Source: Promethearchaeota archaeon CR_4
Lineage (GTDB): Archaea; Asgardarchaeota; Lokiarchaeia; Sigyniarchaeales; CR-4
Reading direction: 5' to 3'
NCBI GenBank assembly: GCA_001940655.1
Contig: MBAA01000183.1
Coordinates: 11,476 to 17,790 of the forward strand
DNA: 6,315 bases
The translations under genes and the position numbers were made by a program. The notes under the pieces are model-generated. The model did no database searches and had not been told where the DNA came from. It saw nothing but the letters and a program-made list of their open reading frames with translations. Positions 1 through 6,315 of this stretch are shown here, piece after piece; within the stretch, counting starts at the first letter, position 1, and each line of letters starts with the position of its first letter.

Positions 1-302
1 CAATCAAACGGATTACTAACATAAGCAATATACGTGATTTCCTGCTGATTGCCGTAGATATCCTCACTGATGATCCGGATTCGTGAGATCCCGTTTGGTG
101 TTTCCTTCGTATTCCAAATATAAGAGAGTTGTACAATTCGAGTTTGGTTTGACCAGATCATCGGTATGACCAATTCATTATTAATGTATAATTGTATCCG
201 GTTCGTATCCACTTGGGTATTATCCGTAATTGTAAAATTGAGTTGCACTGTGCCCGTCAGATCTAGATTCAAGTCAGGGTATTGTAGTTGGATCGTTGGA
301 GC
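1..302 (-). other. Further Ig-like domain of the subtilase, running to the window edge
   Basis: From residue 1332 a new sandwich begins with APTIQLQYP, continues with VQLNFTITDNTQVDTNRIQLYIN, and reaches RIRIISEDIYGNQQEITYI near the edge. The spacing (strand, D-N turn, Y-I-N strand, later EDIYGN turn) fits bacterial/archaeal Ig-like domains. It lacks the DxDNN motif of the two repeat units, so it is a different Ig subtype. Nothing shows whether it is the last domain. Confidence 0.6.
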
Positions 303-3300
303 GACAATTTCTACTGAAGCATTGACCTCAATGTGGGACAATTTCCACCCGCGATTCATTCCTATTAGGGGACTTGTCGGAAAATCGTCTGAGACAAACC
401 GGAATCGCAGTGTTATGTTTTGATGATTATATTTCGTAATATCGATATCAAAGCTTTCCCATTCAAAACCCGTGTTATTTAAACCTCCGAAGGTAAGGAG
501 CGGGATGAATGTGAGTCCATAATTCGTCGAGATTTCCACGAATGCTTGATCTTCACCCCACGTATAGTCGAAATTCAACATATGGGTGAAATACAAGTGA
601 ACATCCTGGGGGGAGTTGACATGAATGGGTTTAGTGATTAACCAAGCATTCCAGTTAGAACCATAATACCTATCTGACAAGAGGTTCGTCTGCATACCAC
701 AATACCAAAAATACGAGGGCGTACCAAAGGGATCGTAGACGAGGTCCCATGACGTATTCGTCTTGAGCCATTCGTGGTGATCCATCTTGTCGGGAATACC
801 TGCAATGTAACACGATTCATACCCACTTCCAGTGAAGTTTTCTTGGAAGGGGAAGCCGAGGACTTCAGGAATGCCTGGTACTTTCGGACCATCCGTGAAC
901 CAGTTAGTCGACACCACATTTCGGCCGTCTGATGCATGAAACCGGTATTGCCGGGTGGAAAAGTCGGTAACGGTGATGTTTACAGAGAAGAGAATCCCCC
1001 CGCTCGCATCCCAACGATTCAATAACCTCCAAATATCTTTTTGGGAATTAAACATAGTGTGGTTAATCCCGGACATTTCGAGATACACGAAATCCGGCAT
1101 ATTATTGTCAGTGTCGTTGTATATCACATTAAACCGGTATTTTTGGAACCGACTTCCTTCCTGAGGTTCAACATAATTTCGGAAAAATGGAGTATCGGCG
1201 GGCGTGGAAAAGATCGGTACTTGCGTGTTCTGGAATTCCTCAAACGAGATGCTATCCACGATCACACCGCGATTCTGGATATTATCGTCCAAACCATCTG
1301 TAACGCATCGGAATTGCAGGCGCACGTAAGAATCTTTGTAGTCCGTCAGGTTGAATTGTAACTCCGTCCAATCGAATTCTGTGGCGGTATAGGTTTGTAG
1401 GAGCGTCCATGCGGAGTTATTCTCTTGCAGATAAATAAAAAAGAAATCCCCAAGATTTATACTAACCCGAACCCCGACTTTCACAACGGGATCCTCCGCA
1501 CCAGTCAGGAAGATATAGGGCGTGTACAAACTCGCATCGAGATTTTCGCTGTAGTCCCAAGTGGATATCCCATAGAAAGTACTGGAGAAATGCCAATATG
1601 GTTTGTAATCCAGCACTGAAAACGGATTTGGGATGGGAGAATAGGGACTATAATGGAAATACCAACGATCTGCTAGCCCGGGCGTGAATGTCCAATTTGC
1701 AGTGGCAACATTCGCTGACCACATTGTTGGATCTTTTTCCGGATACGTGTAATAGAAATTGTTGGTGTACGGGTAGGGGTTTGCCTGTATCCCTTCCACG
1801 TGCTGGATAAGCACCTCTGACTTATTTTCATAGAGACCATCAACGACACGCACGTAAATACTATAATTTCCGGGAATATATACCGTGAAACTACGATAAT
1901 ACGTGGCATTTACCATAAAATTCTGGTTAAGCGGATCTTGGGGAAGCATCGTGTAATTCTGACTATAAGCGAAGTCCGTTGAAGCATTTGCAATACTCAG
2001 GGTGAATAAGGTGGGGGGATTGTTATCCGCGTCCGTATAGTTTACATAAACCGTATACGTAGACCAGGTATTATTCGTACCAGGGTCGTCTGACTCTATC
2101 CAGATTGCCTGAACTATGGGTGGATTATCATTTTGCACGTGAGAAATATTGAAGGAAAACTCTCCCGAACCTGCAACAGCCTTTATTACGACAATATAAT
2201 CCCGAGTGGCATTGGAGGGGGTGAAATAAATCTGTTCCTGAGCGCCAAACGTCTCAGTAGTGCTCTTGTAAATCAAGCGTGGCTCCCCGAATTCATCAGA
2301 ATAATTGTGGAAGAGATACAGGTCAAAGTCTCCGGAAAGGGGCACGGTTAAATTTAGTAGGTATGGTTGATTTTCATCTAATGTGACACGGCGGGCCCAC
2401 GCGTGTTTACCTTGAGGAGAGACGATCGAGCTCGTCAAATTTTCGCGAGTTTCCATACCCACAGTCATATTTATTGAGAAGGTTTCTGCTGCGGCATCGA
2501 TGTTGAGGCGTCCGTAACCCTCGTGGATGTCTTTTTCGCCGCGTGAGAGCGTGGGGGAGCTGAGAGCCTCATTTGCAGGGGTGTTTGGGTCGTCTTCCCT
2601 CTCCAAGTTGGTTTCCGTTGCAGTCATTAACAGGCGAGATTTAATGTCAAGGGCGGACTGGCTGTTAGCATAAGTCCAATTTTTTTCGTAAGTCCCTATT
2701 GCTTGGAGGACGATATTCACGGCCCCTGCGACCACAGCGGCCGCAATGGACGTACCTTCCATTGATATAGTAAGGTTACTCCAAGTAGATGCGCCATAGA
2801 CAGGAATATGGGCAGGGAGACGACTTCCTCCGGGAGCGACTATGTCAGGTTTGAGACCACCACCAACACTTTCACCTTGGCTGCTATAATACGTGATCTG
2901 ATCCTCCTCATTAGTTGCACCAACCACTATCATTTTCGGATTGAGAGCTATACGATTGAGAGCGTTAGGTATAACCCCCTTGTTACCAGCGGCAACGACC
3001 ACAAGAATTCCCTCATCCATTACATTCCCGAGGGTTGTATTTAGCGCGTCAAGCGACTCACCAGATAAAGAGTCCGTGGTTTCAATGCTAAGACATATTG
3101 CCACGATGTGGGAGGTGGCCTTATTTTCTACCACCCAATTAAGGCCATCAATTACATTTACGAATGAACCTTCGCCGTTTTGGTCTAATATTTTAATAAT
3201 GGATAGTTTACTTCCAGGCGCAACTCCCGTGGAATTGAGATAGGAATCTGTTTGGAGGGCGCAATGCCAAGATGTCTCGGATTCAACGGAGAACGTGAAT

Positions 3301-4295
3301 GTTGACGCTTCATGGACGAAGTAATGGATATACAAGTCGTACACTCCAAGTTTATTGGTAACGTTATATTGAACCGTATAAGAAGTGTCAGTCTGGCTCA
3401 AAGTTACGTTTGCTACTGTGTCCTGGGAGCTGTTTCGCCATTCAAATTGAAAATCCAAGACTTCATCCGTAGAAAACTCGAAATATTTCCCATATACGGT
3501 AATGTTCGAATTCTCTTCCGTCACGTTGACGGATAATAGTTTGTAACGGTACCACCCACTAAGGAGTCCACCATTCCCGAATAAGTCTTGATGAGTAAAA
3601 TTCGCGGTGAAATTTGCTACCATAGCTCCGGTCGGACTTTCCGCGGTAAATCCCCGACTCGCGACAACAGAGGCCACGAAACTTCCATGATTATTGTCAT
3701 CATAAGGTTGGAGTTCATTACGAATGGTATCATTCCAGGAGATTATGGTCTTCCCCCAATCAGATTCCCCATAACCTGAAGTGAATGCGGGGTGCGAAGC
3801 GTTAATACCTGTATCAAGGATAGCGATCGTCCCGTTGGTCGTTCCATTCAACTCAAGAGTGTCCCAAGTATAATTGCGCGCACGAGCGAGACGTGTGACC
3901 GAATTCAGAGATGTAGTCACTTCTTGATCTCGCTCAACGGTAGCATCGGGTAGAGCTGCACGCAATCCCGAGATTTGAGTATTTAGGATGGTTCCCGCAA
4001 AACCCGCAAGAACACTTGACCATGGGCCGTGAGTTACATTTCCTCCCATAGCTTCGAAGATTGCTAGATCTTCGGATCTTACAGGACGTGGGAATGACAA
4101 TATCACCCGGTTTACAGTTATGTTACTGGCAACACGTGGTGAAAAGATATTATCTATGTTTTTATCAGTTGAAGAATCAGCGAGAGTTTTGGAATTTGCA
4201 GATTGAAAAAATACTTGATTAAGATTCCAAAGACTTGTTGACATGAGAGTGATTAAGAGGACTGTAAACGCCATCCTCCGAGTTATTAAACTCAT
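1..4295 (-). CDS. Giant secreted S8 subtilisin-like serine peptidase, 3' end outside the window
   Basis: The frame is open for 1431 codons from ATG 4295-4293 to the left edge without a stop. Residues 1-33 look like a signal peptide: Arg6-Arg7, then a hydrophobic stretch over about 8-23. Residues 58-126 resemble an I9 prodomain. The catalytic domain (about 130-600) has Asp161 in DTGIN, His203 in NHGSF, oxyanion Asn438 in AAGN and Ser516 in GTSIA, and ends with a GYGR-type segment. An extra beta-rich block lies at about 215-352. A PPC domain follows (about 611-719), with a DFDLYLF core. Then come two Ig-like plus jelly-roll units (720-1030 and 1035-1331) and a further Ig-like domain from 1332. 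The protein should cleave peptides outside the cell after prodomain removal. ATG 4295 is preferred over Met8 (ATG 4274) because GGTG lies 8 bases upstream of it, whereas the GGAGG before Met8 touches that ATG. More than 40 N-X-S/T sequons suggest glycosylation. Two active-site motifs deviate from the family (see findings). Substrate and C-terminal anchoring are unknown. Confidence 0.93.
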   Translation of the reverse strand, partial: MSLITRRMAFTVLLITLMSTSLWNLNQVFFQSANSKTLADSSTDKNIDNIFSPRVASNITVNRVILSFPRPVRSEDLAIFEAMGGNVTHGPWSSVLAGFAGTILNTQISGLRAALPDATVERDQEVTTSLNSVTRLARARNYTWDTLELNGTTNGTIAILDTGINASHPAFTSGYGESDWGKTIISWNDTIRNELQPYDDNNHGSFVASVVASRGFTAESPTGAMVANFTANFTHQDLFGNGGLLSGWYRYKLLSVNVTEENSNITVYGKYFEFSTDEVLDFQFEWRNSSQDTVANVTLSQTDTSYTVQYNVTNKLGVYDLYIHYFVHEASTFTFSVESETSWHCALQTDSYLNSTGVAPGSKLSIIKILDQNGEGSFVNVIDGLNWVVENKATSHIVAICLSIETTDSLSGESLDALNTTLGNVMDEGILVVVAAGNKGVIPNALNRIALNPKMIVVGATNEEDQITYYSSQGESVGGGLKPDIVAPGGSRLPAHIPVYGASTWSNLTISMEGTSIAAAVVAGAVNIVLQAIGTYEKNWTYANSQSALDIKSRLLMTATETNLEREDDPNTPANEALSSPTLSRGEKDIHEGYGRLNIDAAAETFSINMTVGMETRENLTSSIVSPQGKHAWARRVTLDENQPYLLNLTVPLSGDFDLYLFHNYSDEFGEPRLIYKSTTETFGAQEQIYFTPSNATRDYIVVIKAVAGSGEFSFNISHVQNDNPPIVQAIWIESDDPGTNNTWSTYTVYVNYTDADNNPPTLFTLSIANASTDFAYSQNYTMLPQDPLNQNFMVNATYYRSFTVYIPGNYSIYVRVVDGLYENKSEVLIQHVEGIQANPYPYTNNFYYTYPEKDPTMWSANVATANWTFTPGLADRWYFHYSPYSPIPNPFSVLDYKPYWHFSSTFYGISTWDYSENLDASLYTPYIFLTGAEDPVVKVGVRVSINLGDFFFIYLQENNSAWTLLQTYTATEFDWTELQFNLTDYKDSYVRLQFRCVTDGLDDNIQNRGVIVDSISFEEFQNTQVPIFSTPADTPFFRNYVEPQEGSRFQKYRFNVIYNDTDNNMPDFVYLEMSGINHTMFNSQKDIWRLLNRWDASGGILFSVNITVTDFSTRQYRFHASDGRNVVSTNWFTDGPKVPGIPEVLGFPFQENFTGSGYESCYIAGIPDKMDHHEWLKTNTSWDLVYDPFGTPSYFWYCGMQTNLLSDRYYGSNWNAWLITKPIHVNSPQDVHLYFTHMLNFDYTWGEDQAFVEISTNYGLTFIPLLTFGGLNNTGFEWESFDIDITKYNHQNITLRFRFVSDDFPTSPLIGMNRGWKLSHIEVNASVEIVAPTIQLQYPDLNLDLTGTVQLNFTITDNTQVDTNRIQLYINNELVIPMIWSNQTRIVQLSYIWNTKETPNGISRIRIISEDIYGNQQEITYIAYVSNPFD
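303..1193 (-). repeat. Protein-level repeat unit 2: Ig-like plus jelly-roll (residues 1035-1331)
   Basis: The Ig-like part (1035-1145) contains YNDTDNNMPD at about 1059-1068 and ends with RFHASDG. The jelly-roll part (1147-1331) has HEWLK, a WYCGMQ strand, AWLITKPIHV, AFVEISTNYG, ITLRFRFVSDD (about 1294-1304) and a closing GWKLSHIEV. This copy matches the choice-of-anchor-J / immune-inhibitor-A pattern more clearly than unit 1. It has two Cys, in ESCYIAG and WYCGM, that could form a disulfide absent from unit 1. Confidence 0.72.
1206..2138 (-). repeat. Protein-level repeat unit 1: Ig-like plus jelly-roll (residues 720-1030)
   Basis: The Ig-like part (720-835) contains YTDADNNPP at about 753-761 and ends in a YVRVVDG strand. 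The second part (839-1030) has an aromatic-rich start, the strand YVRLQFRCVTDG (about 990-1001) and a closing VIVDSISFEEF strand. This is the layout of the jelly-roll ligand-binding domains found in M6 immune-inhibitor-A peptidases and in cleaved-adhesin or choice-of-anchor-J proteins. Marker residues recur about 303-306 residues later in unit 2, showing an old internal duplication. DNA identity between the units is not evident. Confidence 0.72.
2139..2465 (-). other. PPC (pre-peptidase C-terminal) domain of the subtilase
   Basis: Residues 611-719 follow the end of the catalytic domain. They show the PPC pattern: a first strand with KHAWARRVTL, then YLLNLTVPLSGDFDLYLF, a loop, and closing strands with DYIVVIKAV and GEFSFNISH. 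PPC domains are common beta sandwiches behind secreted peptidase cores and are often removed during maturation. No active-site function is expected. Confidence 0.8.
3240..3653 (-). other. Beta-rich domain inserted into the subtilase catalytic core
   Basis: About 138 residues (roughly 215-352) separate the His203 helix from the GVAPG segment at 357, which in subtilisin follows after only a short calcium-binding loop. The block alternates hydrophobic and polar residues in strand-like runs such as NITVYGKYFEF, GVYDLYIHYF and TFTFSVESE, and carries several N-X-S/T sequons. It looks like a PPC or Ig-type sandwich, but I cannot assign a family. It would sit near the active-site face and could affect substrate access. 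Confidence 0.65.
3918..4124 (-). other. I9-like prodomain of the subtilase
   Basis: Residues 58-126 have the layout of S8 propeptides: a first strand with VNRVILSF, a helix around EDLAIFEAMGG, a middle strand with SVLAGFAGTI, a second helix around ISGLRAAL, and a last strand ending VERDQEV. In the family this domain assists folding, inhibits the enzyme and is cleaved off. The match is by pattern only. The exact processing site before residue 161 cannot be read from the sequence. Confidence 0.7.
4197..4295 (-). other. Signal peptide of the subtilase
   Basis: Residues 1-33 have a short basic n-region (Arg6, Arg7) and a hydrophobic core with FTVLLITLM over about 10-18. A polar, Ser/Asp-rich linker follows from about residue 34. 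A cleavage site near Ser32-Ala33 is plausible but not clear-cut, because no classical A-x-A is present. The fit is to Sec export. The twin Arg does not fit the Tat consensus. Confidence 0.65.
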
Positions 4296-6315
4296 TTACC
4301 CACCACCCTCTTGAACGTCATCTAAGACTTGTGTTATTACTTTCCTGGTCCAAGCGATTTGTTTTCCGTCTTTACCAAACATCAACTCCTCGTGGCGTCG
4401 CAGGAAAATCTCGTCTTTTTGCACCCGTTTTTGTACCGTGTAATAGATACCGATGCCAATTAAACAGAACACGAGAGGAACCCCAAAATAAAGCATCAGC
4501 ATATAGGAAGGAGCTTGGACAGTTGTAGCATAACTAGGACCGAGGAAGATTTCTTTGTAAATGAAGAAATAAGTGACTTCAGTCGACCGGAGGTCAAAAT
4601 GCCCTTGGTTTTTTGCCTTGATGGTGTAAGAAAAGGATACGGACTCCCCCGGAGCTAACTCTGCAATGGAATAGATCAAGGCACCAGTATCCAAGGTATA
4701 ACCTTGTTGGGGAAAACTGTTGATATCATTAACTAAGATATTTTCTAGGTCTATGGTTCCATTATTGGAAACAGTGACGGTGATCGTTACGATCTCACCG
4801 GGTTTTGGTTGCCGCTCGGAAATTACCCTCGCTATTTTGAGAGATCCTACTCCCAATATAAGAGGATCAGATGTATCTTGTCGAAAGGTTCGGGATTCTG
4901 AGCCATTAATGATTCTAATCGAAGGCACGAAATACCCCCGATAATTCGTTTTATTCAGAATAATTGAAAATCTTTGTTGATTTTCGACTCCCGGGAGGAG
5001 ATTTAATACTTGAAAACTCGAAACGCTCAAAGAGGTGAAACCTTCGAGATCATCACACCAAAGAAGACCCATTTCTCGAATAGTTTGTGAACCTAGATTT
5101 TGAACTGTGAATGTAATGTTCACGTGTTCCCCGATAGCCGGAGAGGTAACATTAGCGGAAATGGTAAAATTCAGTCGATTTAAAAAAGGAACGTGTTCTC
5201 CACAATCAATCGGGGCGGTAAGGAAAATTTGGTTTGACTTTATAGAAAAATCGGATTCATCTGCACGCAGGTCTATAAAATTATCATAGTTAATTTGCGC
5301 TTGAGGAAGGAGGAGCGAATTTGGTGTGCGAAATATGAAAGAGATATTATCAAGGGTTATTTTTGCTGGTAGGTCTCCTAAGAAACAATTTAATGTATTG
5401 TCCTCGAGCGTGAAATTTCCTGGATCGATAATGATGCCAGGGATGTTCATCGTGATGTTTACATTCCGGGCTGTTCTGGTGCCGTTATTCGTTAAATGAA
5501 GGATATAAGTATTCATATCTCCTGTATAAGAGAGTTTTTTGGTCAAATCTGCCTGCCCAACGAGGGAGGGAGCATCCCGGGTTGTGAGAAGGGCGTTGTT
5601 CGAACTAATGGTAAAGCGGTTATGAGACGCATAGGAGGAATAGGTAATCCGCGCCGACCCCATATCAAGCGCATTAGTATCAAGCATTGTAAAATTAAGG
5701 TTGAAGTCATCGATGCTAACTTTTACGGGAGCATCCGCCACAATCGTGAGACGAACGTAAGTCGTGAAATTAGAGGTGATGTCCGTGAGATCGGACAAAT
5801 TAGTATTGAAATTTTGCGAGAATGTCGAGTTGGTATTATTGACATTATTCATATTCCATGCAAAATCTTGAAACGCCCCGCTCTCCCCGACACTTCGATT
5901 AAATATTGCCCATTGGATATCTCCGGTAAGAGAAATATTATTCATTCCCTGCCATACCAGTCGTAACTGATCCAATTCCTTGATCGGGTTAGGAACTGTT
6001 GAATTTTGGAATTTGAAGATCACTTGGAGTATGTGCTGGACACCAACCTGTTGACTCGAAATATTCCAAAGGGAATTGTCATTAGCGGTTAATCCGCCAT
6101 CAGAATTGGTACCATCCACACTTTGACCGTAAATTAAAGAAGGAAAAGGGCCTCGAGTGTAATTATATTCCTCGAAGCTTGTGTAGGAGTTAATGATTGA
6201 CGCTGATGCGTTATTCGCAACGTAAGTAAACCATTCTCCTGGATTGAGCTTGGAATTCTCCGGATTGAAGATACTTTGAGAGTTGTTGAAAAGATCTGAT
6301 AACATTGACCTCATT
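4296..6315 (-). CDS. Type I membrane surface protein with CARDB/DUF11-like repeats, 5' end outside the window
   Basis: The frame is open from the right edge to TAA 4298-4296. The first visible ATG (6314-6312) gives 672 residues but is probably internal: it starts with no signal peptide directly before a folded domain, although the protein has type I features. About 15-210 is a jelly-roll-like sandwich ending in VKVSIDDFNLNF. About 245-367 and 490-598 are DUF11-like, with TNNGT or SNNGT and later acidic-aromatic strands. About 382-480 is CARDB-like (VNITFTVQNLGSQ). Residues 604-626 form one transmembrane helix, followed by a charged tail of about 46 residues (KRVQKDEIFLRR, ending EGGG) that should be cytoplasmic. 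About 22 N-X-S/T sequons all lie before residue 521. No catalytic motif is visible, so the role is structural, adhesive or scaffolding by family resemblance. It abuts the subtilase gene, suggesting a shared transcript and a joint surface role. Cys310 and Cys371 could pair. Confidence 0.88.
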   Translation of the reverse strand, partial: MRSMLSDLFNNSQSIFNPENSKLNPGEWFTYVANNASASIINSYTSFEEYNYTRGPFPSLIYGQSVDGTNSDGGLTANDNSLWNISSQQVGVQHILQVIFKFQNSTVPNPIKELDQLRLVWQGMNNISLTGDIQWAIFNRSVGESGAFQDFAWNMNNVNNTNSTFSQNFNTNLSDLTDITSNFTTYVRLTIVADAPVKVSIDDFNLNFTMLDTNALDMGSARITYSSYASHNRFTISSNNALLTTRDAPSLVGQADLTKKLSYTGDMNTYILHLTNNGTRTARNVNITMNIPGIIIDPGNFTLEDNTLNCFLGDLPAKITLDNISFIFRTPNSLLLPQAQINYDNFIDLRADESDFSIKSNQIFLTAPIDCGEHVPFLNRLNFTISANVTSPAIGEHVNITFTVQNLGSQTIREMGLLWCDDLEGFTSLSVSSFQVLNLLPGVENQQRFSIILNKTNYRGYFVPSIRIINGSESRTFRQDTSDPLILGVGSLKIARVISERQPKPGEIVTITVTVSNNGTIDLENILVNDINSFPQQGYTLDTGALIYSIAELAPGESVSFSYTIKAKNQGHFDLRSTEVTYFFIYKEIFLGPSYATTVQAPSYMLMLYFGVPLVFCLIGIGIYYTVQKRVQKDEIFLRRHEELMFGKDGKQIAWTRKVITQVLDDVQEGGG
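4303..4310 (-). promoter_or_regulatory. Shine-Dalgarno site of the subtilase gene
   Basis: Read on the minus strand the segment is GAGGGTGG. Its GGTG core (4307-4304) matches part of the archaeal/bacterial anti-SD complement GGAGGTGATC and ends 8 bases before ATG 4295-4293. It lies inside the Glu-Gly-Gly-Gly codons that end the upstream gene, so translation of the two genes is probably coupled. This placement supports Met1 as the start rather than Met8. Confidence 0.6.
4437..4505 (-). other. C-terminal transmembrane helix of the CARDB/DUF11-like protein
   Basis: Residues 604-626 form one uninterrupted hydrophobic stretch (MLMLYFGVPLVFCLIGIGIY). It is followed at once by the basic KR at 629-630 and then by further basic and acidic residues. 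The positive-inside rule places the repeats outside and the tail of about 46 residues in the cytoplasm. Confidence 0.85.

Noticed and set aside
638..937. 99-codon minus-strand open frame in another frame
   Set aside because: It overlaps the jelly-roll part of repeat unit 2 of the subtilase, whose frame has clear domain signatures. The alternative translation is Arg/Thr-rich and featureless.
303..2138. The repeat units as recent DNA duplication or assembly artefact
   Set aside because: Similarity is visible only in scattered protein motifs. The DNA of the two units shows no obvious long matches, so this is an old duplication.
2808..3243. Overlapping plus-strand open frames of 78 and 100 codons
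   Set aside because: They are antisense to the catalytic core of the subtilase, and their translations show no domain pattern.
4272..4280. Met8 (ATG 4274-4272) as the subtilase start, because GGAGG precedes it
   Set aside because: The GGAGG touches the ATG with no spacing, so it cannot act as a normal SD for it. Met1 has GGTG at 8 bases and gives a complete signal peptide.
4254..4295. Twin-arginine (Tat) export signal in the subtilase
   Set aside because: Arg6-Arg7 is followed by Met-Ala-Phe rather than x-Phe-Leu, and the consensus Ser and Lys are missing. A Sec signal is the simpler reading.
5496..5966. 156-codon open frame on the plus strand
   Set aside because: It lies wholly antisense to the well-supported membrane-protein gene, its translation shows no recognisable domain, and I see no ribosome binding site. 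It is a shadow frame.
6312..6314. ATG at the right edge as the true start of the membrane protein
   Set aside because: No signal peptide follows it, although the protein must be exported. Only one base lies upstream, so neither an SD nor a stop can be seen. It is more likely an internal Met.

Overview
The window is completely coding on the minus strand. It holds two large genes for exported, probably heavily N-glycosylated cell-surface proteins, arranged head to tail with no spacer: the stop codon of the upstream gene (4298-4296) is followed directly by the ATG of the downstream gene (4295-4293). Both genes run off the window. The upstream gene lacks its 5' end at the right edge, and the downstream gene lacks its 3' end at the left edge. 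I see no RNA genes, mobile elements, CRISPR arrays, terminators or intergenic regions.

The organism is most likely an archaeon. The evidence is a secreted S8 (subtilisin-type) peptidase with PPC, Ig-like and jelly-roll modules, a type I membrane protein built from CARDB/DUF11-like beta-sandwich repeats, a very high density of N-X-S/T sequons confined to the predicted outside portions, and a short-spaced GGTG-type Shine-Dalgarno site. The domain style resembles proteins known from Asgard archaea and some Thermoplasmata-related lineages. That lineage call is inference from general resemblance and could be wrong.

Right part (4296-6315): at least 672 residues of a surface protein. From the N-terminal side it has one jelly-roll-like domain, three CARDB/DUF11-like beta sandwiches, one transmembrane helix, and a charged cytoplasmic tail of about 46 residues. 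Left part (1-4295): the first 1431 residues of a pre-pro-subtilase. In order it has a signal peptide, an I9-like prodomain, an S8 catalytic domain with Asp161, His203, Asn438 and Ser516 and a domain-sized insertion between His and Asn, a PPC domain, two copies of a roughly 305-residue Ig-like plus jelly-roll unit, and the start of a further Ig-like domain.

The two genes are very probably co-transcribed, and their products would meet on the outer face of the membrane. A reasonable model, not shown by the sequence, is that the membrane protein is a partner, docking site or substrate of the giant peptidase. The points most worth a second look are in the peptidase active site: the nearly invariant Pro-His after the catalytic Ser is Ala-Val, and the substrate-binding Ser-Leu-Gly-Gly is Ser-Ile-Glu-Thr.
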